Assembly: GCA_015523055.1 (NCBI GenBank)
Contig: WALD01000107.1
Coordinates: forward strand, 1 to 11,498
DNA length: 11,498 nt
Origin: Candidatus Altarchaeota archaeon
GTDB lineage: Archaea > Altiarchaeota > Altiarchaeia > IMC4 > QMZM01
Reading direction: 5' to 3'
Shown here one piece after another: positions 1-5,228 of this stretch. Below the pieces are notes generated by a model. That model was not told where the DNA came from. It saw only the letters and a program-made list of their open reading frames with translations, and ran no database searches. Position numbers and translations under genes: made by a program. Each line of letters starts with the position of its first letter. The first letter of the stretch is position 1.

Positions 1-1242
1 GCCAAGGAGATTGATAAGAGTCTATTTAACAAAATCAAAGATAAAGTCTTACCAATAGAAACTCTATTTATTTTTGGAACTAACAGGAATGCATTAGTTA
101 CGGTAGTTCAGGAGTTAGAGAAGGAAGGAAAAAAGGAGGGTGAAACTCAACTTAAACTTTTTGTAAATTACGATGCTAAAAAACATGAGAAGTTATTGAT
201 ACCAATCTATAAAATAGCCAATTATCCACTTATAAAGAACAGGGAATTAGCAAAGTTTGAAATAGCTCAAAAGGAATTGGAAATCCTTAAAAGGTATGCT
301 GAATTTCTATCAGACGATAGGATACTGCTTATGCGGTATAATACTGAACCAGAAAAGATTAAAATCTTAAAGGAGAGTTTAACCAGTCCTGATAATTACA
401 AGTATGGTGAAAAGAGTTTCAAAAATATAGATTCGCTTATTCAAAGAATATTTGATTATTTCAGTGTTGTGCCAAAGGAGTTTGAGGATTTGAAAGAATT
501 AAAGGAAGAGATAAGACATTTCAAGAATATCAAGGTTTATTTGAAAGATATTAGCCAGATACAAAAGAAAATTGAGAGGGTGAAAGATTACCCAAGTAAG
601 GTAAAAGAATTACAAGAGCAGTATGGGAAAATATCCCCTCAAGAATATACAGAGAGAGCAAAAAATTTAAGTGATGAAGAAGATTTTGAAAGTGAGCATA
701 AGAAAATCAAAATCAAATATATTGCTAACCATTATTACATTCCACTTATTTTATCTAAAGAGGAAAAGATACCCTATATCAAGCACATAATTAAAACGCC
801 CAGTGAGGTAAGATTTATCAATGATTTGGAAAATTATTTAACCAAAACTGATAACAAGTTCAAGGAATTTGATTGGTGGATATTCAGCAAATTGGATGAA
901 AGTTTAGATGAAATTTATATTCCATACTATAATCCTAATGTGAATAAAATTAGTAGCTTTTACCCAGATTTTATTTTTTGGTTAAAGAAGGGGAATAATT
1001 ACTTTATTGTTTTTATTGATCCAAAGGGAACTGAACATACTGATTGGGCAGATAAGGTTAACGGGTATAGGGTAATATTTGAAGAACAAGGCACATCCAA
1101 GATTATTAGCTCCAATGGATTTAAAGCAAAAGTAAGATTACTATTGAGGGCCGAGGATGCTACGACTGTCAAACAGAGATTCCCCGAGCACTCACAATAT
1201 TGGTTTGATAATATTGAAAAGATGGTAAAAGTGGTAAAATGA
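1..1242 (+). CDS. Type III restriction enzyme Res subunit (helicase/nuclease), 3' part only
   Basis: The frame is open from base 1, so the start and the helicase motor lie outside the window; 413 codons are visible. A short hydrophobic strand with FIFGTN (about residues 24-29) resembles the end of the second RecA-like domain of Res-type helicases. A lysine/glutamate-rich, probably helical region follows. Near the C-terminus, YPDFIFW followed about 17 residues later by FIDPKG forms a PD-(D/E)xK nuclease signature (Asp323, Asp340, Lys342 of the visible part). By family knowledge such enzymes translocate on DNA and cleave with a Mod methyltransferase partner; no mod gene is in view. TTG 196 is an internal codon, not a needed start. 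The gene is AT-rich and rich in Lys, Ile and Asn, unlike the core genes after 1626, which suggests horizontal acquisition. It could instead belong to another DEAD-helicase/PD-DxK defence protein. Confidence 0.8.
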   Translation, partial: AKEIDKSLFNKIKDKVLPIETLFIFGTNRNALVTVVQELEKEGKKEGETQLKLFVNYDAKKHEKLLIPIYKIANYPLIKNRELAKFEIAQKELEILKRYAEFLSDDRILLMRYNTEPEKIKILKESLTSPDNYKYGEKSFKNIDSLIQRIFDYFSVVPKEFEDLKELKEEIRHFKNIKVYLKDISQIQKKIERVKDYPSKVKELQEQYGKISPQEYTERAKNLSDEEDFESEHKKIKIKYIANHYYIPLILSKEEKIPYIKHIIKTPSEVRFINDLENYLTKTDNKFKEFDWWIFSKLDESLDEIYIPYYNPNVNKISSFYPDFIFWLKKGNNYFIVFIDPKGTEHTDWADKVNGYRVIFEEQGTSKIISSNGFKAKVRLLLRAEDATTVKQRFPEHSQYWFDNIEKMVKVVK

Positions 1243-1332
1243 TTAACAAAAGATTTTATGGCGTCGGACACTCTGCGGTTGCTTCGCAACTTGCCCTTCG
1301 GTCGCACTTCGCATATCCACCAACCGTTATAC
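1241..1332 (+). repeat. Folded attC-like element behind the restriction gene
   Basis: The element begins inside the stop codon of the restriction gene. GATTAAC (1241-1247) and GTTATAC (1326-1332) are imperfectly complementary ends that approximate integron R'' (RYYYAAC) and R' (GTTRRRY), each with a mismatch. Between them is an imperfect palindrome: GGCGTCGGA near 1260 can partly pair with TATCCACC near 1314, and a perfect GTTGC-TTC-GCAAC hairpin sits at 1278-1290. The TTCGCA/TTCGG motif recurs several times. Length (92 bp) and placement right after a stop codon fit an attC site, but the core-site matches are not exact. A structured transcript end or a decayed repeat is the alternative. Confidence 0.35.
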
Positions 1333-1623
1333 GCAAGGGTAAAACGGTTTTGGAGGTGATGGGGAGAACAAGGGAAGCTGTTCAGGTCTGCGTAGAGGAA
1401 AGGGAAGAGGTACGACCTCTACAATTCGTAGGACTTCAGCAGATTGAGGTCTGATAATAGGGTCATCTTCTATTCTGGGGGAAGATTTTGTAAGATAATG
1501 CAAAGATTAGGTTTTGAAGAAATATATGGAGTCGGTATTGCAAATCAAAGAACTTCTAAGAAGGATATAAAGCAGATAGAAATAGATAAAAAAGAGGTTG
1601 ATAGATTGAGGAGAGGTGTCTAA
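1333..1623 (+). pseudogene. C-terminal remnant of an unidentified gene
   Basis: One frame reads openly from 1432 to a TAA at 1621-1623 and gives 63 residues with protein-like content, including VIFYSGGRFCKIMQRLGF and KKEVDRLRRG. Upstream in the same frame the reading still looks peptide-like, but it is interrupted by TGA at 1357, TAG at 1393 and TAG at 1429. Possible starts are TTG 1444 and ATG 1498, neither with a clear ribosome binding site. I do not recognise the family. The end lies 3 nt before the mutase ATG, so a surviving short product could be translationally coupled to it. Lys/Ile-rich composition resembles the upstream restriction gene, so it probably belongs to the same accessory segment. 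It may be a decayed gene or, less likely, a short intact ORF of about 42-60 residues. Confidence 0.4.
1392..1422 (+). other. Alternative small hairpins inside the remnant
   Basis: AGAGGT-ACG-ACCTCT (1406-1420) is a perfect 6-bp stem with a 3-nt loop. GTAGAGG (1392-1398) can instead pair with CCTCTAC (1416-1422). The two pairings exclude each other. No poly-T follows, so this is not an obvious terminator, and I cannot assign a role. Confidence 0.3.
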
Positions 1624-1626
1624 ATC

Positions 1627-2925
1627 ATGACATCAAAACTATTCGGCACATCTGGAATACGAAGGAGGGTTGATGAACTCAATGCAGAGTTCGTCAGGAA
1701 ACTATCCCTTGCTGTTGGAACATTCTCAAAGGACAGAGAGATTGCCGTGGGAATGGACACCCGTAAATCATCCCCGGAGCTGAAGAATGAATTCATTAGG
1801 GGTTTAAATTCCTCCGGCCATGCAGTTATTGATATTGGCGTCGTTCCGACTCCAACCCTTGCTGTAGCATCCAGAGACTACGGCACAGGAGTTATGATAA
1901 CAGCCAGTCACAACCCCTCTGACTGGAACGGCTTCAAGCTCTGCTCCTCCGGAATGGCCCTCCAGCCAGGGCAGGAATATGAGATAGAAAAAATCTTTCA
2001 TTCCGGTGAATTCAGAGAACGCCCTTCCGGACAGATTCCTCCCGGATATACAAAAAAAAAGGATTACATAAAACAGCATATAGATATGATTTTAAACAAA
2101 GTGGAAGGTCTTTCCAGACCTGTAAAAGTCCTCCTTGACTGCGCAAACGGCTCTGGTTCTGTTCTGACACCGGAACTTCTGGAGCAGATGGGCTGTGAGG
2201 TAATCGCAATAAACACTGAAAAAAACGGGGAATTCCCCCACGGTCTCGAACCGACTGCAGAGAATCTGAGGAATGTTTGCAAAGAGGTAAAGAATTCTGG
2301 AGCTGAGATAGGTATAGTTCATGATGGCGATGCAGACAGGTCGGCCGCAATCGGCATGAACGGAAACCTGATAGAATGGGACTCTCTTCTTGCAGTGCTT
2401 GCCTCGGGAAAGAAGAGAGTGGTTACTACGGTTGATGCCTCAATGCGAATCAATGACGTATGTGGTGAGGTTATAAGGACCTCAATAGGAGATGTTTCCG
2501 TAGCTAATGCGATAAGGAGGGAAAATGCAGATTTCGGTGGCGAGCCCTCCGGTTCGTTCATCTTCCCGGAGGTGCATCTCTTCCCTGATGGCCCTCTGAC
2601 CGCTGCAAAGATTGTCAGTCTTGTTTCTAAAGGAGAATTCTATGAATCCCTTTCTGGCATAAAATCCTACCCAATGAAAAGGCTAAAGATTCCATGCGAA
2701 GAGGGTTCCAAGCAGGGCATAATGGAAAGACTGAAATCAGTGATAAAGGACGCAGATTATACAGATGGTATAAGAATAATCAGGGAGAATGGGTGGTTCC
2801 TCATAAGGCCATCCGGAACGGAGCCATACATGAGGATAACCGTTGAGGGGGAGAACAAGACTGCTCTGAACGAACTTGTGAGGGAGGCATCTGAAATCCT
2901 TGAGCAGGCAGTATATGGTGGGTAA
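1627..2925 (+). CDS. Phosphohexomutase, phosphoglucosamine/phosphomannomutase family
   Basis: This 432-residue protein is an alpha-D-phosphohexomutase that moves phosphate between O1 and O6 of a hexose phosphate in the cytosol. All four active-site signatures are present: the phosphoserine loop TASHNP (Ser94), the Mg2+ loop DGDADR (233-238), the sugar-binding GGEPSG (304-309) and the phosphate-binding RPSGTEP (394-400). GEPSG and the compact length resemble archaeal enzymes annotated as phosphoglucosamine or phosphomannomutase; the sequence alone does not settle glucosamine, mannose or glucose as substrate. ATG 1627 is preceded by a purine-rich GAGGAGAGGTG (1609-1619), a good ribosome binding site, and the protein starts at the usual place (KLFGTSGIR). 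It is the first core-type gene after the AT-rich segment and is followed 33 bp later by a ribbon-helix-helix gene. No truncation is seen. Confidence 0.93.
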   Translation: MTSKLFGTSGIRRRVDELNAEFVRKLSLAVGTFSKDREIAVGMDTRKSSPELKNEFIRGLNSSGHAVIDIGVVPTPTLAVASRDYGTGVMITASHNPSDWNGFKLCSSGMALQPGQEYEIEKIFHSGEFRERPSGQIPPGYTKKKDYIKQHIDMILNKVEGLSRPVKVLLDCANGSGSVLTPELLEQMGCEVIAINTEKNGEFPHGLEPTAENLRNVCKEVKNSGAEIGIVHDGDADRSAAIGMNGNLIEWDSLLAVLASGKKRVVTTVDASMRINDVCGEVIRTSIGDVSVANAIRRENADFGGEPSGSFIFPEVHLFPDGPLTAAKIVSLVSKGEFYESLSGIKSYPMKRLKIPCEEGSKQGIMERLKSVIKDADYTDGIRIIRENGWFLIRPSGTEPYMRITVEGENKTALNELVREASEILEQAVYGG

Positions 2926-2930
2926 TATAA

Positions 2931-2958
2931 CTCTTATAAGTTCAATATATATATCAGA
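2931..2958 (+). promoter_or_regulatory. Promoter of the ribbon-helix-helix gene
   Basis: CTTATAAG (2933-2940) lies about 20-26 bp before ATG 2959 and is followed by an AT-rich ATATATATATC. No Shine-Dalgarno sequence precedes the ATG. The spacing fits an archaeal TATA box serving a leaderless or near-leaderless transcript. Confidence 0.5.
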
Positions 2959-3210
2959 ATGGAAAAACTTGTGACCTTTAAGATGGAGAAGAGGTTTATA
3001 GCAGAGATTGATCGCCACTACAAAAGGTTCGGTTTCAGCACCAGAGCAGAATTCATGAGAACCGCAATCCGGAACGAACTTGAGAAGAGGATCAAACGAG
3101 ATATGTCCTCTGGTAAGAACATAAAGGAGATTGAAATCAGGAGAAAACTACAGACAATCAGGGACGACAGGAGCGATCTCGGTCTGCTAAAGCGGGAGAT
3201 ATGGCGCTAA
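2959..3210 (+). CDS. Ribbon-helix-helix (CopG-like) DNA-binding protein
   Basis: This 83-residue basic protein begins with a short beta-strand (LVTFKM) followed by a helix, a turn with FGFSTRAEF and a second helix with RTAIRNELE. That is the order and length of a ribbon-helix-helix/MetJ-Arc domain, in which the strand of a dimer lies in the major groove of an operator. The remaining ~40 residues are charged and probably helical, with no recognisable sensor domain; the histidines and cysteine of NikR are absent. No toxin gene lies beside it, so an antitoxin role is not supported by context; a stand-alone regulator is more likely, perhaps autoregulating from the short TATA-containing gap before it. 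Its TAA overlaps the stop codon of the convergent archease gene. Confidence 0.75.
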   Translation: MEKLVTFKMEKRFIAEIDRHYKRFGFSTRAEFMRTAIRNELEKRIKRDMSSGKNIKEIEIRRKLQTIRDDRSDLGLLKREIWR

Positions 3211-3620
3211 ATGTCACAGAGAACAGTGGCGCTCCATTTCCTCCTCTCCTCTTTTATTACCATTCCATGATAGGTAATTGCCTTAATCTCTCTCTCAATC
3301 CTATGTCTTCTGGGGTCAAATCTCTCACCTCTCACCACTGCCGTAAGCTTTTTACCCTGAATCCTGACATCAAAATCTCTAAAGATATACCCTTTAGTTT
3401 CAAACAGAAATAGAAACTCTGAGAGGAAGTCATGTAGCAGCACCTCAATGGAATCCGCTTCAATTTGTATCTCCCACTCCTCATCCAGAGCCACACTTTC
3501 CGGTTTTATTATGGCACTCCACATAGCTCTGGCAGAATTCTCGAAGCACTCATTAAGAGAATTCCCCCATGCCCTAAACCTCAGGTCAGCGGTATGCTCC
3601 AGAAACTCAAAATCCTTCAT
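3207..3620 (-). CDS. Archease, cofactor of the RtcB tRNA/RNA ligase
   Basis: The 137-residue product matches archease along its whole length: N-terminal FEFLEHTADLRFRAWG, central LLHDFLSEFLFLFETKG, then GERFDPRRH, IEREIKAITYHGM and a C-terminal CDI. Asp12 in HTADL and the penultimate Asp are the positions family members use for metal binding. Archease promotes guanylylation and multiple turnover of RtcB, which joins tRNA halves after intron removal. It lies 48 bp downstream of eS27 on the same strand, within about 850 bp of an intron-containing tRNA-Ile gene. RtcB is not in the window. The ATG at 3620 gives the standard N-terminus; the ribosome binding site is weak, and ACAAATTTTTACTAAAGG about 20-45 bp upstream may provide its own promoter. 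The 3' end overlaps the convergent regulator gene at the stop codons. Confidence 0.93.
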   Translation of the reverse strand: MKDFEFLEHTADLRFRAWGNSLNECFENSARAMWSAIIKPESVALDEEWEIQIEADSIEVLLHDFLSEFLFLFETKGYIFRDFDVRIQGKKLTAVVRGERFDPRRHRIEREIKAITYHGMVIKEERRKWSATVLCDI

Positions 3621-3668
3621 CGTAATGATGACGACGCAAACTCGCCTTTAGTAAAAATTTGTATCTTC

Positions 3669-3863
3669 TTAGATGTCCCTGTCCAGAACATCCAGAACCT
3701 CGGCCTTTATAGAGGCCTTTCCCCCGCCGGGTTTGGCCAGCACCTTATTGCAGACAAGGCACCTGACCTGACTGGATGAGCAACTGAATACCACCTGCTC
3801 ATTGCCACAGTCTTCACATTTTACCCTGAGAAACCTGCTTTTTGTATCCCTCTTTCCTCTCAT
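3669..3863 (-). CDS. Small-subunit ribosomal protein eS27
   Basis: The 64-residue protein has the eS27 layout: basic N-terminus, KCEDCGNEQVVFS, then VRCLVCNKVLAKPGGGKA. Cys16/Cys19 and Cys35/Cys38 form the C4 zinc ribbon typical of the family, and the length is normal for archaea. It is a component of the 30S subunit. It lies downstream of eL42 on the same strand, the usual archaeal pairing, but a 137-bp gap with a hairpin and a possible 30-codon ORF separates them, and the aIF2-alpha gene that often follows in euryarchaea is replaced here by archease. ATG 3863 gives the standard start MRGKRD; there is no strong Shine-Dalgarno. Confidence 0.93.
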   Translation of the reverse strand: MRGKRDTKSRFLRVKCEDCGNEQVVFSCSSSQVRCLVCNKVLAKPGGGKASIKAEVLDVLDRDI

Positions 3864-3884
3864 TTTGATCTATCTCTGCTCATG

Positions 3885-3899
3885 AGGGGCTTTGCCCCT
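3885..3899 (-). other. Hairpin in the eL42-eS27 spacer
   Basis: AGGGGC-TTT-GCCCCT is a perfect 6-bp GC-rich stem with a 3-nt loop, located 21 bp before the eS27 start on the transcript of the ribosomal cluster. No U-tract follows on the - strand. It might be a processing or attenuation site, or simply an mRNA structure near the eS27 start. Confidence 0.35.
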
Positions 3900-3901
3900 T
3901 A

Positions 3902-3994
3902 TCAACTCTCCGGACCTATCCTCTTATGGGGGATTATAATCGTCTCAATAGGCCATGAATTTATGATGATTCCCCCCTTCCTATTCTCCATCAT
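3902..3994 (-). CDS. Possible 30-residue ORF between eL42 and eS27
   Basis: An ATG-ATG start 6 nt after the eL42 stop opens 30 codons, with internal GGIIINSWPIETIIIPHKR, ending at TGA 3902-3904. The tight spacing to eL42 and the absence of other content in the gap make it possible, but there is no ribosome binding site and I know no homologue. It may be chance. Confidence 0.2.
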   Translation of the reverse strand: MMENRKGGIIINSWPIETIIIPHKRIGPES

Positions 3995-4000
3995 TATATT

Positions 4001-4282
4001 CTACTCTATCTCTGCCCTTTTCTTTGACCTTGCAGCATATACTCTCTGCTGCTTCTTCCCGCACTCATTACATGTTAGGATTATTACAGGTCTCTTACCT
4101 ATCTTATAGTTCGGCTTCTTTGGGGTCCTAGGGGACCCCCCATAACCGGATTTGACCGCTTCATACCGTCTCCTGCCCCTGTTCATACCCCTCTCCTTTC
4201 CCTTCCTGTCGAGTTTGACATCGTGCTCAGTATGCTTCCTACAGTTCGGACAATATGTCCTTATCTTTGGTGGTAGCTTCAT
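4001..4282 (-). CDS. Large-subunit ribosomal protein eL42 (L44e)
   Basis: The 93-residue protein opens with the hallmark PPKIRTYCPNCRKHTEH and contains a central GYGGSPRTPKK and a C-terminal TCNECGKK. Cys11/Cys14 and Cys71/Cys74 form the zinc-binding pair typical of eL42, a 50S protein near the E site. Length is normal for archaea. It is the first gene of the - strand cluster eL42, eS27, archease. ATG 4282 is preceded by a TGA in frame, so no longer start exists; GGAGG at 4297-4301 lies 14 nt before it, farther than usual, so its role as ribosome binding site is uncertain. The upstream 170 bases hold TATA-like repeats and a leader hairpin. Confidence 0.93.
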   Translation of the reverse strand: MKLPPKIRTYCPNCRKHTEHDVKLDRKGKERGMNRGRRRYEAVKSGYGGSPRTPKKPNYKIGKRPVIILTCNECGKKQQRVYAARSKKRAEIE

Positions 4283-4322
4283 ATTTCAGTTGAATTCCTC
4301 CGCATTTATCTGGGGAATATAG

Positions 4323-4343
4323 CAGAGCGGCAAGGTCGCTCTG
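4323..4343 (-). other. Leader stem-loop upstream of eL42
   Basis: CAGAGCG and CGCTCTG form a perfect 7-bp stem with a 7-nt loop. If transcription starts about 25 bp beyond the TATA-like repeat at 4374-4401, this stem lies in the eL42 mRNA leader. A ribosomal-protein autoregulatory role is only a guess. Confidence 0.35.
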
Positions 4344-4373
4344 AGATATGTCTAACCTCTAGGGGATTAGCCG

Positions 4374-4401
4374 CCTTCTCAATATATCCTTCTCAATATA
4401 T
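4374..4401 (-). repeat. Perfect 14-bp tandem duplication carrying TATA-like boxes
   Basis: CCTTCTCAATATAT occurs twice back to back (4374-4387, 4388-4401). Read on the - strand each unit is ATATATTGAGAAGG, so the duplication doubles a TATA-like element about 90-120 bp before the eL42 start. It may be a duplicated promoter of the ribosomal cluster. Another TATA-like TATATT at 4317-4322 lies closer to the gene. Confidence 0.5.
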
Positions 4402-4420
4402 CATAAGGGTTGCAGACCTC

Positions 4421-4425
4421 AAAAA
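4421..4425 (-). terminator. Oligo-T terminator of tRNA-Ile
   Basis: The - strand reads AGGTTTTTGAGG 31 nt past the tRNA 3' end. Short T-runs are sufficient for archaeal termination, and this is the first one downstream. Confidence 0.4.
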
Positions 4426-4455
4426 CCTGCTCCGGTTGATAAGGTAGCAGCCTTA

Positions 4456-4609
4456 TGGGCCCGCGGAGATTTGAACTCCGGACCTTTCGATTTCTGCTTC
4501 GTAAGTGATATCCAGTTGAGTTTTTACTCAACTGGCGTATACCAGTTACGTTTTTAGTATAACTGAATATTATCAGTCGAACGCTCTAACCATGCTGAGC
4601 CACGGGCCC
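4456..4609 (-). tRNA. tRNA-Ile (GAU) with a 79-nt intron
   Basis: The ends GGGCCCG and CGGGCCC form a perfect 7-bp acceptor stem with discriminator A; no CCA is encoded. The D arm is GCTC...GAGC, the T arm CGGAG-TTCAAAT-CTCCG, the variable loop AGGTC. The anticodon stem TTCGA/TCGAA closes the loop CTGATAA, giving anticodon GAU for isoleucine. Exon 1 is 4571-4609 and exon 2 is 4456-4491, so the mature RNA is 75 nt. The intron lies at the canonical archaeal site 37/38; the flanking TAA and AAA can serve as the two 3-nt bulges of a relaxed bulge-helix-bulge, with CTG/CAG as the core of the central helix. Splicing endonuclease and RtcB/archease would process it. Confidence 0.93.
4492..4570 (-). 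other. Intron of tRNA-Ile with two related hairpins
   Basis: The intron contains a perfect 10-bp stem with a 4-nt loop (4512-4535, arms CCAGTTGAGT/ACTCAACTGG) and a second, weaker hairpin (4543-4565, CAGTTA/TAACTG). The two are spaced by about 30 bp and share CCAGTT, a five-T loop and AACTG, as if one 30-bp unit had been duplicated. It encodes nothing recognisable. Confidence 0.75.
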
Positions 4610-4641
4610 GTGATGATGAATTAGACTAATGGACTCAAACT

Positions 4642-4651
4642 ATATAAATTC
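4642..4651 (-). promoter_or_regulatory. TATA box of tRNA-Ile
   Basis: On the - strand AATTTATATAG lies 33-42 bp before the tRNA 5' end. With transcription starting about 25 bp downstream this leaves a short 5' leader for RNase P. A second AT-rich stretch at 4660-4673 is farther away. Confidence 0.55.
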
Positions 4652-4843
4652 CTGTTCTATCAAAAAATATATAGCGAATTCAGTAGTTCTGAGTAACCTT
4701 CTCCAAACTACAACGAACACCACCTTTTGATAGTGTCCCTGTTGGTTTTTTTGAGATATCGGAAAGCGTCTGCTTTTCTGTTGGTGATTACGCTTCCACT
4801 CCTTCATCCCTTTGCCAGCGGCCATCTTTCGTAACTCTTTCTC

Positions 4844-4948
4844 ACATTCGCAACAGGCTCGCCGATAGGCGAATGTTTCGAAGAGCAAGCGAGCGCATAC
4901 GCATCTGCTAGACAAATGCGTTAGCGTCGAACTGAGCATTAGCGAGCG
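4844..4948. other. Structured intergenic element with two stem-loops
   Basis: Stem 1 pairs ACATTCGC (4844-4851) with GCGAATGT (4869-4876) and can hold an inner GCC-GATA-GGC. Stem 2 is nested: TTCGA (4877-4881) with TCGAA (4927-4931) outside, ACGCAT (4899-4904) with ATGCGT (4916-4921) inside. AGCGAGCG occurs at 4888-4895 and again at 4941-4948. It is the main content of the gene-poor stretch 4610-5039. The rest of that stretch has only weak open frames on either strand. It might be a non-coding RNA, a decayed mobile repeat or a recombination site; strand and role are unknown. Confidence 0.4.
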
Positions 4949-5008
4949 GAGAATCGATAGCAAAAGCACCTTTCACTTTTCTTACTTTTCCTCTGCTCTC
5001 GGCAAAGG

Positions 5009-5018
5009 TATTTTTAAA
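5009..5018 (+). promoter_or_regulatory. TATA-like box before the 48-codon ORF
   Basis: GTATTTTTAAAGG is centred about 26 bp before ATG 5040, with no Shine-Dalgarno in between, which fits a leaderless archaeal promoter. Confidence 0.5.
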
Positions 5019-5039
5019 GGAATCTTCAAGGGGTTAACG

Positions 5040-5186
5040 ATGAAGAGGATGATATACCCCACTCTGGCCGAATGTCTGGAGGAATGTAGAAATGCAGGGG
5101 TCCTGAGGGCGGAAGGAATGGCGGAGGATGAGTACGTGTTTCAGAGAGTTGGTTTTAAACTATGGGTTGGTAAAAAACCTATGTAA
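5040..5186 (+). CDS. Small hypothetical protein, 48 residues
   Basis: The ORF runs from ATG 5040 to TAA 5184-5186 and encodes 48 residues with IYPTLAECLEECR near the start and EYVFQRVGFKLWVGKKPM at the end. It looks like a small alpha/beta domain with an N-terminal amphipathic helix and a C-terminal strand; no metal motif or membrane segment is present. Support for expression comes from a TATA-like box about 26 bp upstream, codon use like the neighbouring genes (AGG, GAG, GTT) and a T8 tract directly after the stop. It lies 42 bp before orc1/cdc6 on the same strand. I do not recognise the family and infer no function. Confidence 0.6.
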   Translation: MKRMIYPTLAECLEECRNAGVLRAEGMAEDEYVFQRVGFKLWVGKKPM

Positions 5187-5196
5187 GGCAATCATC

Positions 5197-5204
5197 TTTT
5201 TTTT
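5197..5204 (+). terminator. Oligo-T terminator after the small ORF
   Basis: A run of eight T residues starts 11 nt after the stop of the 48-codon ORF, typical of archaeal transcription termination. It lies 24 bp before orc1/cdc6, which would then need its own promoter or rely on read-through. Confidence 0.5.
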
Positions 5205-5228
5205 CCTTACCTCCCTTATTACTTTGAT

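Noticed and set aside
1393..1431. Two in-frame TAG codons as pyrrolysine
   Set aside because: A TGA also interrupts the frame at 1357, there is no start codon and no PYLIS-like evidence; decay is simpler.
1239..1454. 71-codon ORF after the restriction gene
   Set aside because: It reads straight through the attC-like palindrome, and the in-frame ATG 1359 with GGAGG gives only 31 residues with no family resemblance; the neighbouring frame explains the region better.
3882..4109. 75-codon hydrophobic + strand ORF
   Set aside because: It is antisense to the eL42 gene and the spacer; the hydrophobicity is the complement of Lys/Glu-rich codons.
4610..4616. GTGATGA, a match to a box C of C/D guide RNAs
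   Set aside because: No D or D' box (CTGA) follows at a suitable distance; it lies in the 5' flank of the tRNA.
4640..4969. 109-codon - strand ORF covering the structured element
   Set aside because: It runs through both stem-loops and the tRNA promoter, its product looks random (Leu/Ser-rich, then Gln/Lys-rich) and it has no start signal. A hydrophobic + strand frame around 4730-4834 was rejected for the same reasons.
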